From: Isotricha intestinalis
Lineage: Eukaryota; Ciliophora; Litostomatea; Vestibuliferida; Isotrichidae
Length of the DNA: 64,000 nt
Assembly (NCBI GenBank): GCA_023807065.1
Contig: JAJJLU010003496.1
Coordinates: 1 to 64,000, forward strand
Direction: 5' to 3'
The translations under genes and the position numbers were made by a program. The notes below the pieces were generated by a model. That model ran no database searches, had not been told where the DNA came from, and saw nothing but the letters and a program-made list of their open reading frames with translations. Shown here piece after piece: positions 50,434 through 59,440 of this stretch (its first letter is position 1; every line of letters begins with the position of its first letter).

Positions 50434-51357
50434 TTAACAATTATTATTATCTATTCCTTTAAAAAAATATATATTATTATCTTGATTAATTTTATTCATT
50501 TTTTCATTTAATTGCTCTAAAAATAAATCAGATGCATCACAAATTGGAATTTCAATTATTATTTTATGATTTTCATTCAGTTTTTCTTTATTTTTTTTAT
50601 TTTTTTTTCCTAAAAAATTAGTATTTATAACATTATTATTCTTATAATCTTTTAAATTTTCTTGTAAATTTTTAATACCATTTAAAGCAGATTTATCAAT
50701 AATAATATTAATATGATTTTTTTTTTTAATTACTTCAATATTAATATTCCTTCTTCTTCTTTTTCCAATTTTATCTTCTAGAATAATTGTAGAATTTTCA
50801 TTATAATTATTATTTAAATATAAATTAAACCTTTTTTCATTTTCAATTTTTTTAATTTTTTCTCTTCTTCTATATTCATTATTCATATAAAATTCTTCTT
50901 TCTTTATTTTTTCTAAAAATTTTTCATCTGTTCTTATATAAATATTATTAAAATCTTCATTATTTCTTTTTCTTATTAAATTGTCCAATTGTTCAACAAA
51001 TAAATTTTTATTGAATTCCACTTTATCTTTAGTGCAATTTACATAATCAAAAATATCTTGATCATAATTAAAAAGTTCTCTTTTAATATTAATAAAAATA
51101 TTCTCTAATATTGATTGAGTAATTTTTTTTACATTTAAATAAGCATCAGATAATTGAAAAAGAATTTTTAAAGTTTTATGTAAATCTGTTTTTAAAATAA
51201 TTTCCAATGAAATAAATTCTGTATAATCATCTATTTGATATAATAATTCAATAATTTTTTTAGAAAAATTTTTTATAAATATTTGATCTTTGAAAATTTG
51301 GTTTATATTTGATTTAATCATCGAAATATTTTTAATTATTTTATTAGTCTCAGACAT
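50434..51357 (-). CDS. Protein with TFIIS N-terminal (LW)-like helical domain
   Basis: The start is the ATG at 51357 (MSETNKIIKN), 307 residues. Residues about 35-95 read as a four-helix bundle: KIIELLYQIDDYTEFISLEI, then LKTDLHKTLKILFQLS and ILENIFINIKREL. The order 'LL..L....I..E.L..T..HKTL..L' fits the TFIIS N-terminal/LW domain of elongation and Mediator proteins. The rest is basic, with GKRRRRN as a likely nuclear signal. A transcription-related nuclear role is inferred. Its ATG is only 29 nt from the divergent plus-strand ATG. Confidence 0.45.
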   Translation of the reverse strand: MSETNKIIKNISMIKSNINQIFKDQIFIKNFSKKIIELLYQIDDYTEFISLEIILKTDLHKTLKILFQLSDAYLNVKKITQSILENIFINIKRELFNYDQDIFDYVNCTKDKVEFNKNLFVEQLDNLIRKRNNEDFNNIYIRTDEKFLEKIKKEEFYMNNEYRRREKIKKIENEKRFNLYLNNNYNENSTIILEDKIGKRRRRNINIEVIKKKNHINIIIDKSALNGIKNLQENLKDYKNNNVINTNFLGKKNKKNKEKLNENHKIIIEIPICDASDLFLEQLNEKMNKINQDNNIYFFKGIDNNNC

Positions 51358-51386
51358 TTTACCAATTTTTTTATTTTTTAATTTCA
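51358..51386. promoter_or_regulatory. 29-nt gap between divergent start codons
   Basis: The ATGs at 51357 (minus) and 51387 (plus) are separated by only 29 nt of A/T-rich DNA. Each transcript's 5' leader must be a few bases long, or the promoter of each gene must extend into the coding region of the other. Confidence 0.5.
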
Positions 51387-54185
51387 ATGGAGAAGAGAAA
51401 AGATCAAATTAATTTAAAGACAAATTTAAAAGACATAGAAATTAATATTAATTTAAGAGAATATATTTTTCAAAATTTTTCTGAAATAATAAATACACCA
51501 AAACAAAATAAACCAAAATTATTTTTATCAAATATATCAAAAAATAACCAAGGAAATTACACAAATAGGACAGAACCTTTTGAAAAAAATTATAATATTT
51601 TAACAGATACATTTCCTGAATCATTAGATTCAGCACGATCATCAAATTATAATCAATCAAATAGTTTAAGAATATTAATTGATCAAACTTATTCTGATTA
51701 TATTAAACTTTTAAGAAACATTTATCCTATTTTTAAATTTAATCATTATAAACCAATTAAAAGCGAAGTTAAAATTAGTTCTTTTTGGAATAGTAATATT
51801 CAAATTAATCATAAAAATAAAATAAATAAAAAAAATAATGATAATGTAAATGATAATATTATTGAAGAGGTTAATAATAAAAACTTACTTTTAGATGGGT
51901 TAGGACTTCAAGATAATATTGCTTTTGATTCAGATAAATTTATTGTTAAAAGAGATTATTTAGAAAGAAATTGTATTGATGAATTAATTATGATTAAAGA
52001 TGATTTAGTTTTTAAAATGGGGTTAATTGATAAAGAAATTAAAAAAATAATTTCTGAAAATACGAAACTTTTCTATGATTACATTGAAAATAATATTTCA
52101 ATTAATTTCACAATAAATAAAAATCTAAGTGAATTGGCTTTAATTAGAAAGTCAAAAAAAGATTTAAATAAAAAATATGTTATTAATTCCTCAAAAATTA
52201 TTTTAATAGGAAAAAAAATAAATAATATCAAATTGTTAATTAGTGTTTGTAAAGAATTTCATAATTTATATAATATATCAAAAGAATTAAATAATATAGA
52301 AGAATTCAATAGTGATGATAAAATTAAAAAAGTAAGTGATGTAATAAAAAACGGTAAAAATATAATTAAAAAATTAAGGCTTTTTGATAAAAATAAAAAA
52401 TTAAATGTGATTGATGTATTTGAGTTAGAATTTTTAAAACATGAAAATAAAGGAGAACAAAACTTAATTTTAGAATTTTCAAAATCTGTTGAAACAATGT
52501 TTGAGTATTGCTTAATATTTGATAAACAAAATTTTGTTAATGATATAATAGAAAACAAACAAAATGATTATTACTTAGAGAAGAAAGAAGATAAGAAAAA
52601 CAATGTTATATTTTTAGAAAAAGATTTTGATTATGATAATATAATGTTTCTTTTGATTTATAATAACTTAGATTCTAATTCAAGAAATGGAAAAATTCAT
52701 AATCTCTTATTATCAATTATTGAAATTTTAAATTTAATAATTAAAGACAATGTAGATATTAATTCAATTGCAGAATCTTTAAATCATATATTTCAAAAAT
52801 TAATTTTAAACAGTTATGAAAAAATTCAAAATTTAAAAATAAATGAACCAGAAAAAATTTATATTTTAACAAATTGTTATTTAATTATTATTTCAAATTA
52901 TAATTATATTTTAAATGTATTTACTTATAATTGTGGTTTAGGAATTAAAATTTTTAAAAAACTCACAAATTATATTCTTTCAGAAATGAATAAAATTTTA
53001 AAGGCAATAATTTCAAGTTATTTACATTTAAGTGTTGAAACAATTAACATTAAAGATTTTATGAATAAATGTGAAATAGTATATGAAAAATCAAAGAAAT
53101 ATTTAGATTTTAATGGTATAAATTGGTTTAATTTTATTAATGAAATTTATAAAGAGTTTATTCAAAATTATTATGATTATAATTCAGAATTATTATTAAA
53201 AAAACTAAAAGAAGAAGAATGGGATCAATTAAATAATATAGATCAAGTTTATCAGGATATTTTTAATTTAATATATGAAATAAATATTAATAATATAGAA
53301 GAAAATGATAAATTTAAAGAATTTATTTTATTAGAAATAAAAGATATAGAAGAAAAAAAAGAAGAACAGATAAATTTATTAATAATAGAAGATAATACAA
53401 AAAGTGATAATAAATATAAAATAATACATTATTTTTTATATATTCTCAAATTCATGTATGAAAGTTTTTTCTTGTTTTCTCGTTTAAAAGAAAAATTTAG
53501 AAATAATATTATTACAAATGTATATAAAATAATAAATAAGATAATATTTACCTTCAAATCAATTATAATAGATTCTTCTGATGGAAAAATAAATGAAAAA
53601 AAATTAATCACAGAAAAAGAATCTTCTTTATTGAATTCAATCATTTTTTTATTAGAAATTATATTAAACAAATTTTTTATAATTTCACCAGATAAATCAT
53701 TAGAAAAGAATTTAAATGAAATAAAAAAATCAACTCAAGAAATGATGATAATGTTACTTAATATTATTATAAAGGAAACAATAGAATCATTCCAATCTAT
53801 AAATTTTGAAAATTATCCTTTTTTCCAAAATAAACAATATAATCCTTATATCCTTAAATTTACTAAAATGAAAAAAATATATGATAATCTATTAAATGGA
53901 TTTAGAAAAGAAGAAATTATAGAAATTTATAATAAAGAATTTAAAGAACTTTTTGAAAAAATGGAAAATGTAATTCATAGTAAATGTAAGATTGAAAATG
54001 AAAATGAATTAAAGCAATTTAGAAAAGAAATGAATTATATTAAAAAAGTTTTAGAAATGTTTGATTTAATAGATACTAAAGAGTATATAAATAAAATAGA
54101 TACATTTTTAAAATTTGTAAATCCGAATAAAGTCTTTAAAAAAAAGAAAAAAAATGAAAAAGAAGAAGAAAAAAAAGAAATATAA
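51387..54185 (+). CDS. GARP/EARP tether subunit, Vps54/Vps50-like
   Basis: A 932-residue, almost wholly alpha-helical protein. After an Asn-rich N-terminus (1-180) comes the CATCHR-type coiled coil (about 190-320: YLERNCIDELIMIKDD, IRKSKKDLNKKYVINSSKII, INNIKLLISVCKEFHNLY). This matches the pattern in Vps54 and Vps50, where 'L....I....LL..QKL' and 'L..A.D....L' elements follow. The C-terminal helical rods continue to a basic end (VFKKKKKNEKEEEKK). It would tether endosome-derived vesicles at the trans-Golgi or recycling endosome. The assignment to this complex rather than another CATCHR subunit (COG, exocyst) is by pattern only. Confidence 0.5.
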   Translation: MEKRKDQINLKTNLKDIEININLREYIFQNFSEIINTPKQNKPKLFLSNISKNNQGNYTNRTEPFEKNYNILTDTFPESLDSARSSNYNQSNSLRILIDQTYSDYIKLLRNIYPIFKFNHYKPIKSEVKISSFWNSNIQINHKNKINKKNNDNVNDNIIEEVNNKNLLLDGLGLQDNIAFDSDKFIVKRDYLERNCIDELIMIKDDLVFKMGLIDKEIKKIISENTKLFYDYIENNISINFTINKNLSELALIRKSKKDLNKKYVINSSKIILIGKKINNIKLLISVCKEFHNLYNISKELNNIEEFNSDDKIKKVSDVIKNGKNIIKKLRLFDKNKKLNVIDVFELEFLKHENKGEQNLILEFSKSVETMFEYCLIFDKQNFVNDIIENKQNDYYLEKKEDKKNNVIFLEKDFDYDNIMFLLIYNNLDSNSRNGKIHNLLLSIIEILNLIIKDNVDINSIAESLNHIFQKLILNSYEKIQNLKINEPEKIYILTNCYLIIISNYNYILNVFTYNCGLGIKIFKKLTNYILSEMNKILKAIISSYLHLSVETINIKDFMNKCEIVYEKSKKYLDFNGINWFNFINEIYKEFIQNYYDYNSELLLKKLKEEEWDQLNNIDQVYQDIFNLIYEININNIEENDKFKEFILLEIKDIEEKKEEQINLLIIEDNTKSDNKYKIIHYFLYILKFMYESFFLFSRLKEKFRNNIITNVYKIINKIIFTFKSIIIDSSDGKINEKKLITEKESSLLNSIIFLLEIILNKFFIISPDKSLEKNLNEIKKSTQEMMIMLLNIIIKETIESFQSINFENYPFFQNKQYNPYILKFTKMKKIYDNLLNGFRKEEIIEIYNKEFKELFEKMENVIHSKCKIENENELKQFRKEMNYIKKVLEMFDLIDTKEYINKIDTFLKFVNPNKVFKKKKKNEKEEEKKEI

Positions 54186-54282
54186 AGACAAACTAATTCA
54201 TTTATATTTTTTCTTTATAAATAAAAATTAATTAAATTAATTTATTAATAACTTAAATTATATAAATCAAATTTAAAAATTA

Positions 54283-55638
54283 TTATTTAATCATATTCCA
54301 TATATATTCTAAATTCTTTTCTTTTAAAATACTAATTGCATCTTGTTCACTTTTAATTTCCCTCATTTTCCAATTAACACAATTTCTTTTTTTAATACTT
54401 CCTTCCCAAATTAATTTACAATTTTCAAAAATATTATTTAAATTATTTCCAATATTTTTATCATTATTATTATACTCATTAATTAAATTTTTTTCTGTTT
54501 CATTCCATTTTATTCTTCTTAACACTAATTTTTTAAATCTTTGAATTGCTTTATAACCTCCTTCAACATATATTAAATTACTTAAGGCATTTTCTCTGTT
54601 CATTAAACATAAACCTGTTAAATATAATTGTTGTGAATTCTTATCTATTTTAAATCTATTTTTATCACTTGTTAAAAATTTAACTTTAAATAAAGAAGCA
54701 TAAGTTCCATCTTTTAAATCTTTTTCAAATTTTTTTTTTATTTTTTCTTTTTTTTGTTCTTTTGTAAGTTTTCTTTTTTCATTTTCTTCTAACATTTTTT
54801 TCTTTCTTATTTCATACTGTTTTTTAACATATAAATCTATTTCTGTTGGAGAAATAAATTTTTCTTTTAATAAATTTAATTTATTTTTTTCTTTTATTTT
54901 TGGTTTCTTTGGTTGTTTTAAACCAAGTTTAATTTGTTCTCTTTCATCATTTGCAATTCTCATTCTCTTTTGATGTAATAATTTTTTTTTTTCTTTAAGA
55001 GTTAAATTCGTTTCATTTTGAATTTTTTTTTCTTTTTCAAGAATTTCATTTTTTAATTTTATAGGATGATAAACATAAGAATTTAATTTTGAATAAATAA
55101 ATTCTTTTAAATAATTATTTGAATTAATATAAGATTCAATTTGCTCAAATGATAATAAATTATTATTGTCTTTAGGAAGAAAAGTTTGAAATTTTAGAGG
55201 AAGAAAAACTTTATCCCATGATTCAACTTCAGGAATTTGATCGTGAAAAGTTAAAGAAACATTATTTTTATTATACTTTGGTTTAATGTCATTATATAAT
55301 TGAAGAGATATATTTGAATTATCAATATTTGAAAAATCATTATTTAATTCTTTAAATTGAGTTTTATCATTCATTAAAGTTCCTTCTTTATTTTTTTCTT
55401 TGTTTTGATTTTTCTTTTGATCTTCTTTTATTCTGTTTTGTAAATTTTTCTTAAAAGAACCTTTTTGAATGAAATTAAAACCATTTTTCATCATTTTTTC
55501 TCTTTTTGACATTTTCTTTTGATTTTGATTTTGTTTTTCTTTATGTTTTAATAAATCTTTCACCTTCTTTTCTTTTTCCCTATTAATATTTATCATTAAA
55601 GTATATTTATTTTCATATTGCATAGGAACATTATCCAT
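54283..55638 (-). CDS. U4/U6 snRNP splicing factor Prp3
   Basis: A 451-residue protein. The conserved core includes a block around residues 175-250 (NYLKEFIYSKLNSYVYHPIK, TLKEKKKLLHQKRMRIANDE), the PRP3 signature KLGLKQPKKPK-like segment (IKLGLKQPKKPK), and the C-terminal DUF1115/ferredoxin-like domain (about 340-451: QQLYLTGLCLMN, LIYVEGGYKAIQRFKKLVL, RRIKWNE). Prp3 holds the U4/U6 duplex in the tri-snRNP. It fits the presence of spliceosomal introns in this genome. The N-terminal PWI domain of animal Prp3 is missing, as in many protists. Confidence 0.9.
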   Translation of the reverse strand: MDNVPMQYENKYTLMININREKEKKVKDLLKHKEKQNQNQKKMSKREKMMKNGFNFIQKGSFKKNLQNRIKEDQKKNQNKEKNKEGTLMNDKTQFKELNNDFSNIDNSNISLQLYNDIKPKYNKNNVSLTFHDQIPEVESWDKVFLPLKFQTFLPKDNNNLLSFEQIESYINSNNYLKEFIYSKLNSYVYHPIKLKNEILEKEKKIQNETNLTLKEKKKLLHQKRMRIANDEREQIKLGLKQPKKPKIKEKNKLNLLKEKFISPTEIDLYVKKQYEIRKKKMLEENEKRKLTKEQKKEKIKKKFEKDLKDGTYASLFKVKFLTSDKNRFKIDKNSQQLYLTGLCLMNRENALSNLIYVEGGYKAIQRFKKLVLRRIKWNETEKNLINEYNNNDKNIGNNLNNIFENCKLIWEGSIKKRNCVNWKMREIKSEQDAISILKEKNLEYIWNMIK

Positions 55639-56888
55639 ATAAATTAAAAATTAAAAAATAAATTCAACTTAAATAAATAAATAATAGAATTAAAAAAAAT
55701 AAAAATTATTAGCTATAAAAAATAAAATAAACAAATAAATAATTTATAAAATTATGCTATTCCTTTTAAAATTATATTTATATAAAATATCATCTTTTAT
55801 TAAATTAAAAAAAGAATAATTAAATCTTTTATTATTTATTCCCATTTTTGTAGAATTTAATTAGCCATAATAATTTTAATAAATCGATTTATTTAACTGA
55901 TTACTATTCATTCATTTCTCTGTAATTAAGTCTTTTTAAAAAAAAGATTCAAAAACTTCTGATTTTAACTGTTTTAAAATAATTTTGATGAATTAAAATT
56001 CGAATTTTTTTCATTTTTATATAAGTAAAATAATTATTTAATATAACTAGTTTTGTATGATGAGATTTTTTTTTTTTTTTATTAAAGACTTTAATAAACT
56101 TCCTAATTTTAGGGTAGAAATTTCATCATTTACAGAAATTCATTTCATATTTTATTAATTAATTATAAGTTTCATTTGAATTAATATTACTATAATTACT
56201 TAAATAACCTTCAAAAGTTCTTAATACTTTTTTAATATAAAACAAAAATAAAAAATAAATTTTATGTCCCTTAATAGAAGTTGACTTATTTCTTTATTTA
56301 TGAATTTTTTTAATATATTGAGCTTTTAATTTTTTATCTTTTTTCATCTTTTATTTAATATACTTAATTAGTTAACTTTCAGATATAAGACACAGAATTA
56401 TTGTTTAAACAAATAAAATGGGAATGATAACTATGAATCTCATATATTATATAATTCAAAAATTTATTATAATTTAGAATAATTTATATTATCTTCAATA
56501 TCTTTTTTTGCACTTATCTTATTTATATTTTTGTCTTCAAAATTTTGAAGTCCCCATTTAATAGTTTAAATATTTGTTTTTCTTTTAATTTGAATGTCAA
56601 TTTTGTTTGTTAACTTAAATTTATTTTTTTAATTGCGATTTTCTTTTTCAATGTTTATTACAACAAAGATTACTTTGCATAGATCTTTTATATTTTTATT
56701 TTTTATGTATTGTTTTTATAATAAAAAAATACATAAATAAAAATTAAATTAATTTATTAAAATTTCTCTATTTATTTTTTAGTTTTTCAAAAAATGGAAA
56801 TTCTTAATATATTAAAATTAACTTATTAAAAATAACATAACCATTTAATTAATTATTAAACCAGAGGCTAATAATAATACTTAAATAA
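55639..56888. other. 1.25-kb spacer with a minus-strand coding relic
   Basis: Between the divergent Prp3 and Sec24 genes. It contains the degraded frame listed separately (55979-56347) and related pieces up to about 56700. Nearer the genes it is plain AT-rich sequence with both promoters. Confidence 0.5.
55979..56347 (-). pseudogene. Degraded reading frame starting with ATG, five internal stops
   Basis: From an ATG at 56347 the minus strand gives 123 codons interrupted only by TAA, TAA, TGA-TGA and TAA. About twelve stops would be expected from composition. Pieces include KKDKKLKAQYIKKIHK, GHKIYFLFLFYIKKVLRTFE followed by GYLSNYSNINSNETYN, and NFYPKIRKFIKVFNKKKK. The frame then meets further TAAs. 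I do not recognise the protein. The stops sit where Gln (TAA) and Trp-Trp (TGA TGA) would be natural, again as expected for C-to-T and G-to-A decay. Confidence 0.4.
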
Positions 56889-59375
56889 ATGGAAGAAGAC
56901 AATTTTTGGAGTGAATCAGAATCAGAATCAGAAAATTCAAATTTATCAAATGTAAACAATAATTCAAGTATTAATAACTCTTCAGATGAAAATACAAGTT
57001 TTATTAATTCTAATTCAGATAGTTCATCATCATCAGATGATAATAATTTAAAAAAAAAAGAAATAAACGATGACCCAATTCACAGACATAAAAGGAATAT
57101 AAAATATAAAATAAATCCAATTAATCTTCCTAGACCCTCTTTTAATGATTTGATTTATGTAAATATAAATAAAAATGAAATTTATTATTCTGGTAATGAT
57201 TATAATAATATTCCTTCTCCAAATTCTAATTTTATAAATTATGAAAAAGGATGTTCTTCAATTAGATTAATAAGACCTTCTATGTTTTATTTACCTTATG
57301 ATATTAAATTTTACAGTAAAACTATTAAATATTATGGATTTAATATTGAACCTTTTGCAAATGAAAAAAAAGGATATGAAGAGATTTTAAAAGTAACTTT
57401 AAATATTGATGATAAATATAATAAAAAAATATTCCAATGTCAAGTTTGTAATGCATATTATCATCCTAATTTATTTGAAATAATTAAGTTAAAAAGTAAT
57501 TTACATTTTAATTATTATACTTATTACTGTAAAATTTGTTTAATGAAAAGAAATTTTTATACAATTAATAATCAAAATATTATAAATTTTAATATAGATA
57601 ATAATTTAAAAGTAAATAAAAATTTTATATATTTCTTACCTAATATAGGATATGAAGGTAAAGAGGTAAATTTACCTTATTCAATTGATTATATATTAAA
57701 TGAAGAAAATATTGAATATAATTTTAAAGAAATTATTATAATATATTTAGATATATCAAATAATTCTTTAAAATATGGGTTTATTACATATGTTTTAGAA
57801 TCTTTAAATCAAATAATAAAAAATAATAATGAAAATTATTTTGAATATATTATTGCAACATTTAATTATAAATATATAAGTTATTATTATATTTATAATC
57901 ATTCAATTAAAGTTTGCATTATGAATGATAAAAAAAATCCTTTTTTTCCTATGAGTATAAATACTTTGAAAAATAATTCAGAAAATACAATTAAAATAAT
58001 TGAAAAAATAAATTCAATTCTTAAAGAGAATAACGAAACAAATAATGAATTAAGTGATTTAGATTTATGTATAAATTCTGCAAATAATATTTTAGAAACT
58101 AAAATATTTAATAATATTTTTTATAATATTTTAATATTTAGTTCAAATAATTCTCATTTTTCAAATGATAAATTTTTTAAAATTAATAAACAAATTACTT
58201 TTACCTTTTTTATAACATCTGGAAACAATAATAATAATTATTTTCCTTTAAATTTCATAAAAGAAAGAAATTTCAATTTTAATTATTATTTCATAGATTA
58301 TTCAGATTCAGATGATTATATTCAAAAATTTGAAAGACTATATTATGATATATTTAATATAATTTCAACAAATAAAACTCATATATATAATGTAACATAT
58401 AATCTTATTTATTCAAAGAATATTTTTTATTTAAACGAAGAAAAAATAAAAGAAGGAAAAAACACTATTTCAATAATTAATAATTTTTCAGATTTTAATT
58501 TAGTTTATTCAATGAAGCAATTTACTTATTTCCCATTTGAAAATAAAATTTATTTTCAATTTCAAATTTCTTATTTGTCTCCAATTGATAATAAAAAACA
58601 TCTTAGAATTTTAAACTATAATACAAGACAGTCAAAATCAATTGAAGAACTTTTTAATACCTTAGATACAGAAACTCTTTTAAGAGTTTTATTACAGCAA
58701 TATTTTAATGAAAGTAAAAATATAAATGATATAAATGAAATATTAAAAATAAAAGAAGAGATTTCAACAATTATTATTAATTTATTAACTGTTTATAAAT
58801 CTGAAGTTTTTCTTGGAAAAACTTTTCGTTGTTTATCTTATCCTTCTTCTTTAAATAATATTTTTGCATATTTTTTTTCTTTTTTTGAAAGAGTTGAAAA
58901 TAATTTAGTTTATTTAATATATTTATATAGAAACCCACTTTCAATTTTTTTTTTACAAATATATCCATTTTTATTTAGAATTAAATATAATGATGTAATT
59001 TTAGATGGTTTAAGTTATTTTTTTTTAAGAACAAATAAATTATTATTCTTAAATGATGGTTACTATAATTCTATATATATTTTAAAAGATGTTAAACAAA
59101 TTATTTTAAGTAAATATTTTCATGTAGAAACTTTTGAAGAATTAATTAAATTGAAAAACGAAAATAAATTAAATTTCTATTATAATGAATTTGAAATTTT
59201 TAAAAAAATAATGGATAATAAACCATTGAAAATTATTTTAGTCGATGATAATTATGTTTTAAATAATAAATTTACTTCAATCTTTATTGAAGATAGACAA
59301 ATTTCAAAACCGAATTATTCTCAATTTATTTATAACATACAAAATAATATATCAGATAATTTATTTGAAATATAA
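56889..59375 (+). CDS. COPII coat subunit Sec24-like
   Basis: An 828-residue protein. The acidic Ser/Asn-rich N-terminus (1-70) is followed by a zinc ribbon (about 183-216: CQVCNAYYHPNLFE, then YYCKICLMKRN), a vWA-like trunk (about 270-500: EIIIIYLDISNNSLKYG), a beta-barrel part, a helical domain (about 595-640: LLRVLLQQYFNES) and a gelsolin-like C-terminus (RNPLSIFFLQIYPFLFRI, LFLNDGYYNSIYI). This is the Sec23/Sec24 order, with the long N-terminus and cargo-adaptor character of Sec24. It sorts ER cargo into COPII vesicles. The gene is divergent enough that the paralogue type is uncertain. Confidence 0.75.
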   Translation: MEEDNFWSESESESENSNLSNVNNNSSINNSSDENTSFINSNSDSSSSSDDNNLKKKEINDDPIHRHKRNIKYKINPINLPRPSFNDLIYVNINKNEIYYSGNDYNNIPSPNSNFINYEKGCSSIRLIRPSMFYLPYDIKFYSKTIKYYGFNIEPFANEKKGYEEILKVTLNIDDKYNKKIFQCQVCNAYYHPNLFEIIKLKSNLHFNYYTYYCKICLMKRNFYTINNQNIINFNIDNNLKVNKNFIYFLPNIGYEGKEVNLPYSIDYILNEENIEYNFKEIIIIYLDISNNSLKYGFITYVLESLNQIIKNNNENYFEYIIATFNYKYISYYYIYNHSIKVCIMNDKKNPFFPMSINTLKNNSENTIKIIEKINSILKENNETNNELSDLDLCINSANNILETKIFNNIFYNILIFSSNNSHFSNDKFFKINKQITFTFFITSGNNNNNYFPLNFIKERNFNFNYYFIDYSDSDDYIQKFERLYYDIFNIISTNKTHIYNVTYNLIYSKNIFYLNEEKIKEGKNTISIINNFSDFNLVYSMKQFTYFPFENKIYFQFQISYLSPIDNKKHLRILNYNTRQSKSIEELFNTLDTETLLRVLLQQYFNESKNINDINEILKIKEEISTIIINLLTVYKSEVFLGKTFRCLSYPSSLNNIFAYFFSFFERVENNLVYLIYLYRNPLSIFFLQIYPFLFRIKYNDVILDGLSYFFLRTNKLLFLNDGYYNSIYILKDVKQIILSKYFHVETFEELIKLKNENKLNFYYNEFEIFKKIMDNKPLKIILVDDNYVLNNKFTSIFIEDRQISKPNYSQFIYNIQNNISDNLFEI

Positions 59376-59440
59376 TTTAAAAAATATGGTATATTAATTT
59401 AATATCATTATTTAAAAATCAAAAGAAATAAATTATTTTA

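Noticed and set aside
51358..51387. N-terminal extension of the LW-like protein to 51387
   Set aside because: The frame is open but the codon at 51387 is TTG, not ATG, and it would overlap the divergent start. The first ATG is at 51357.
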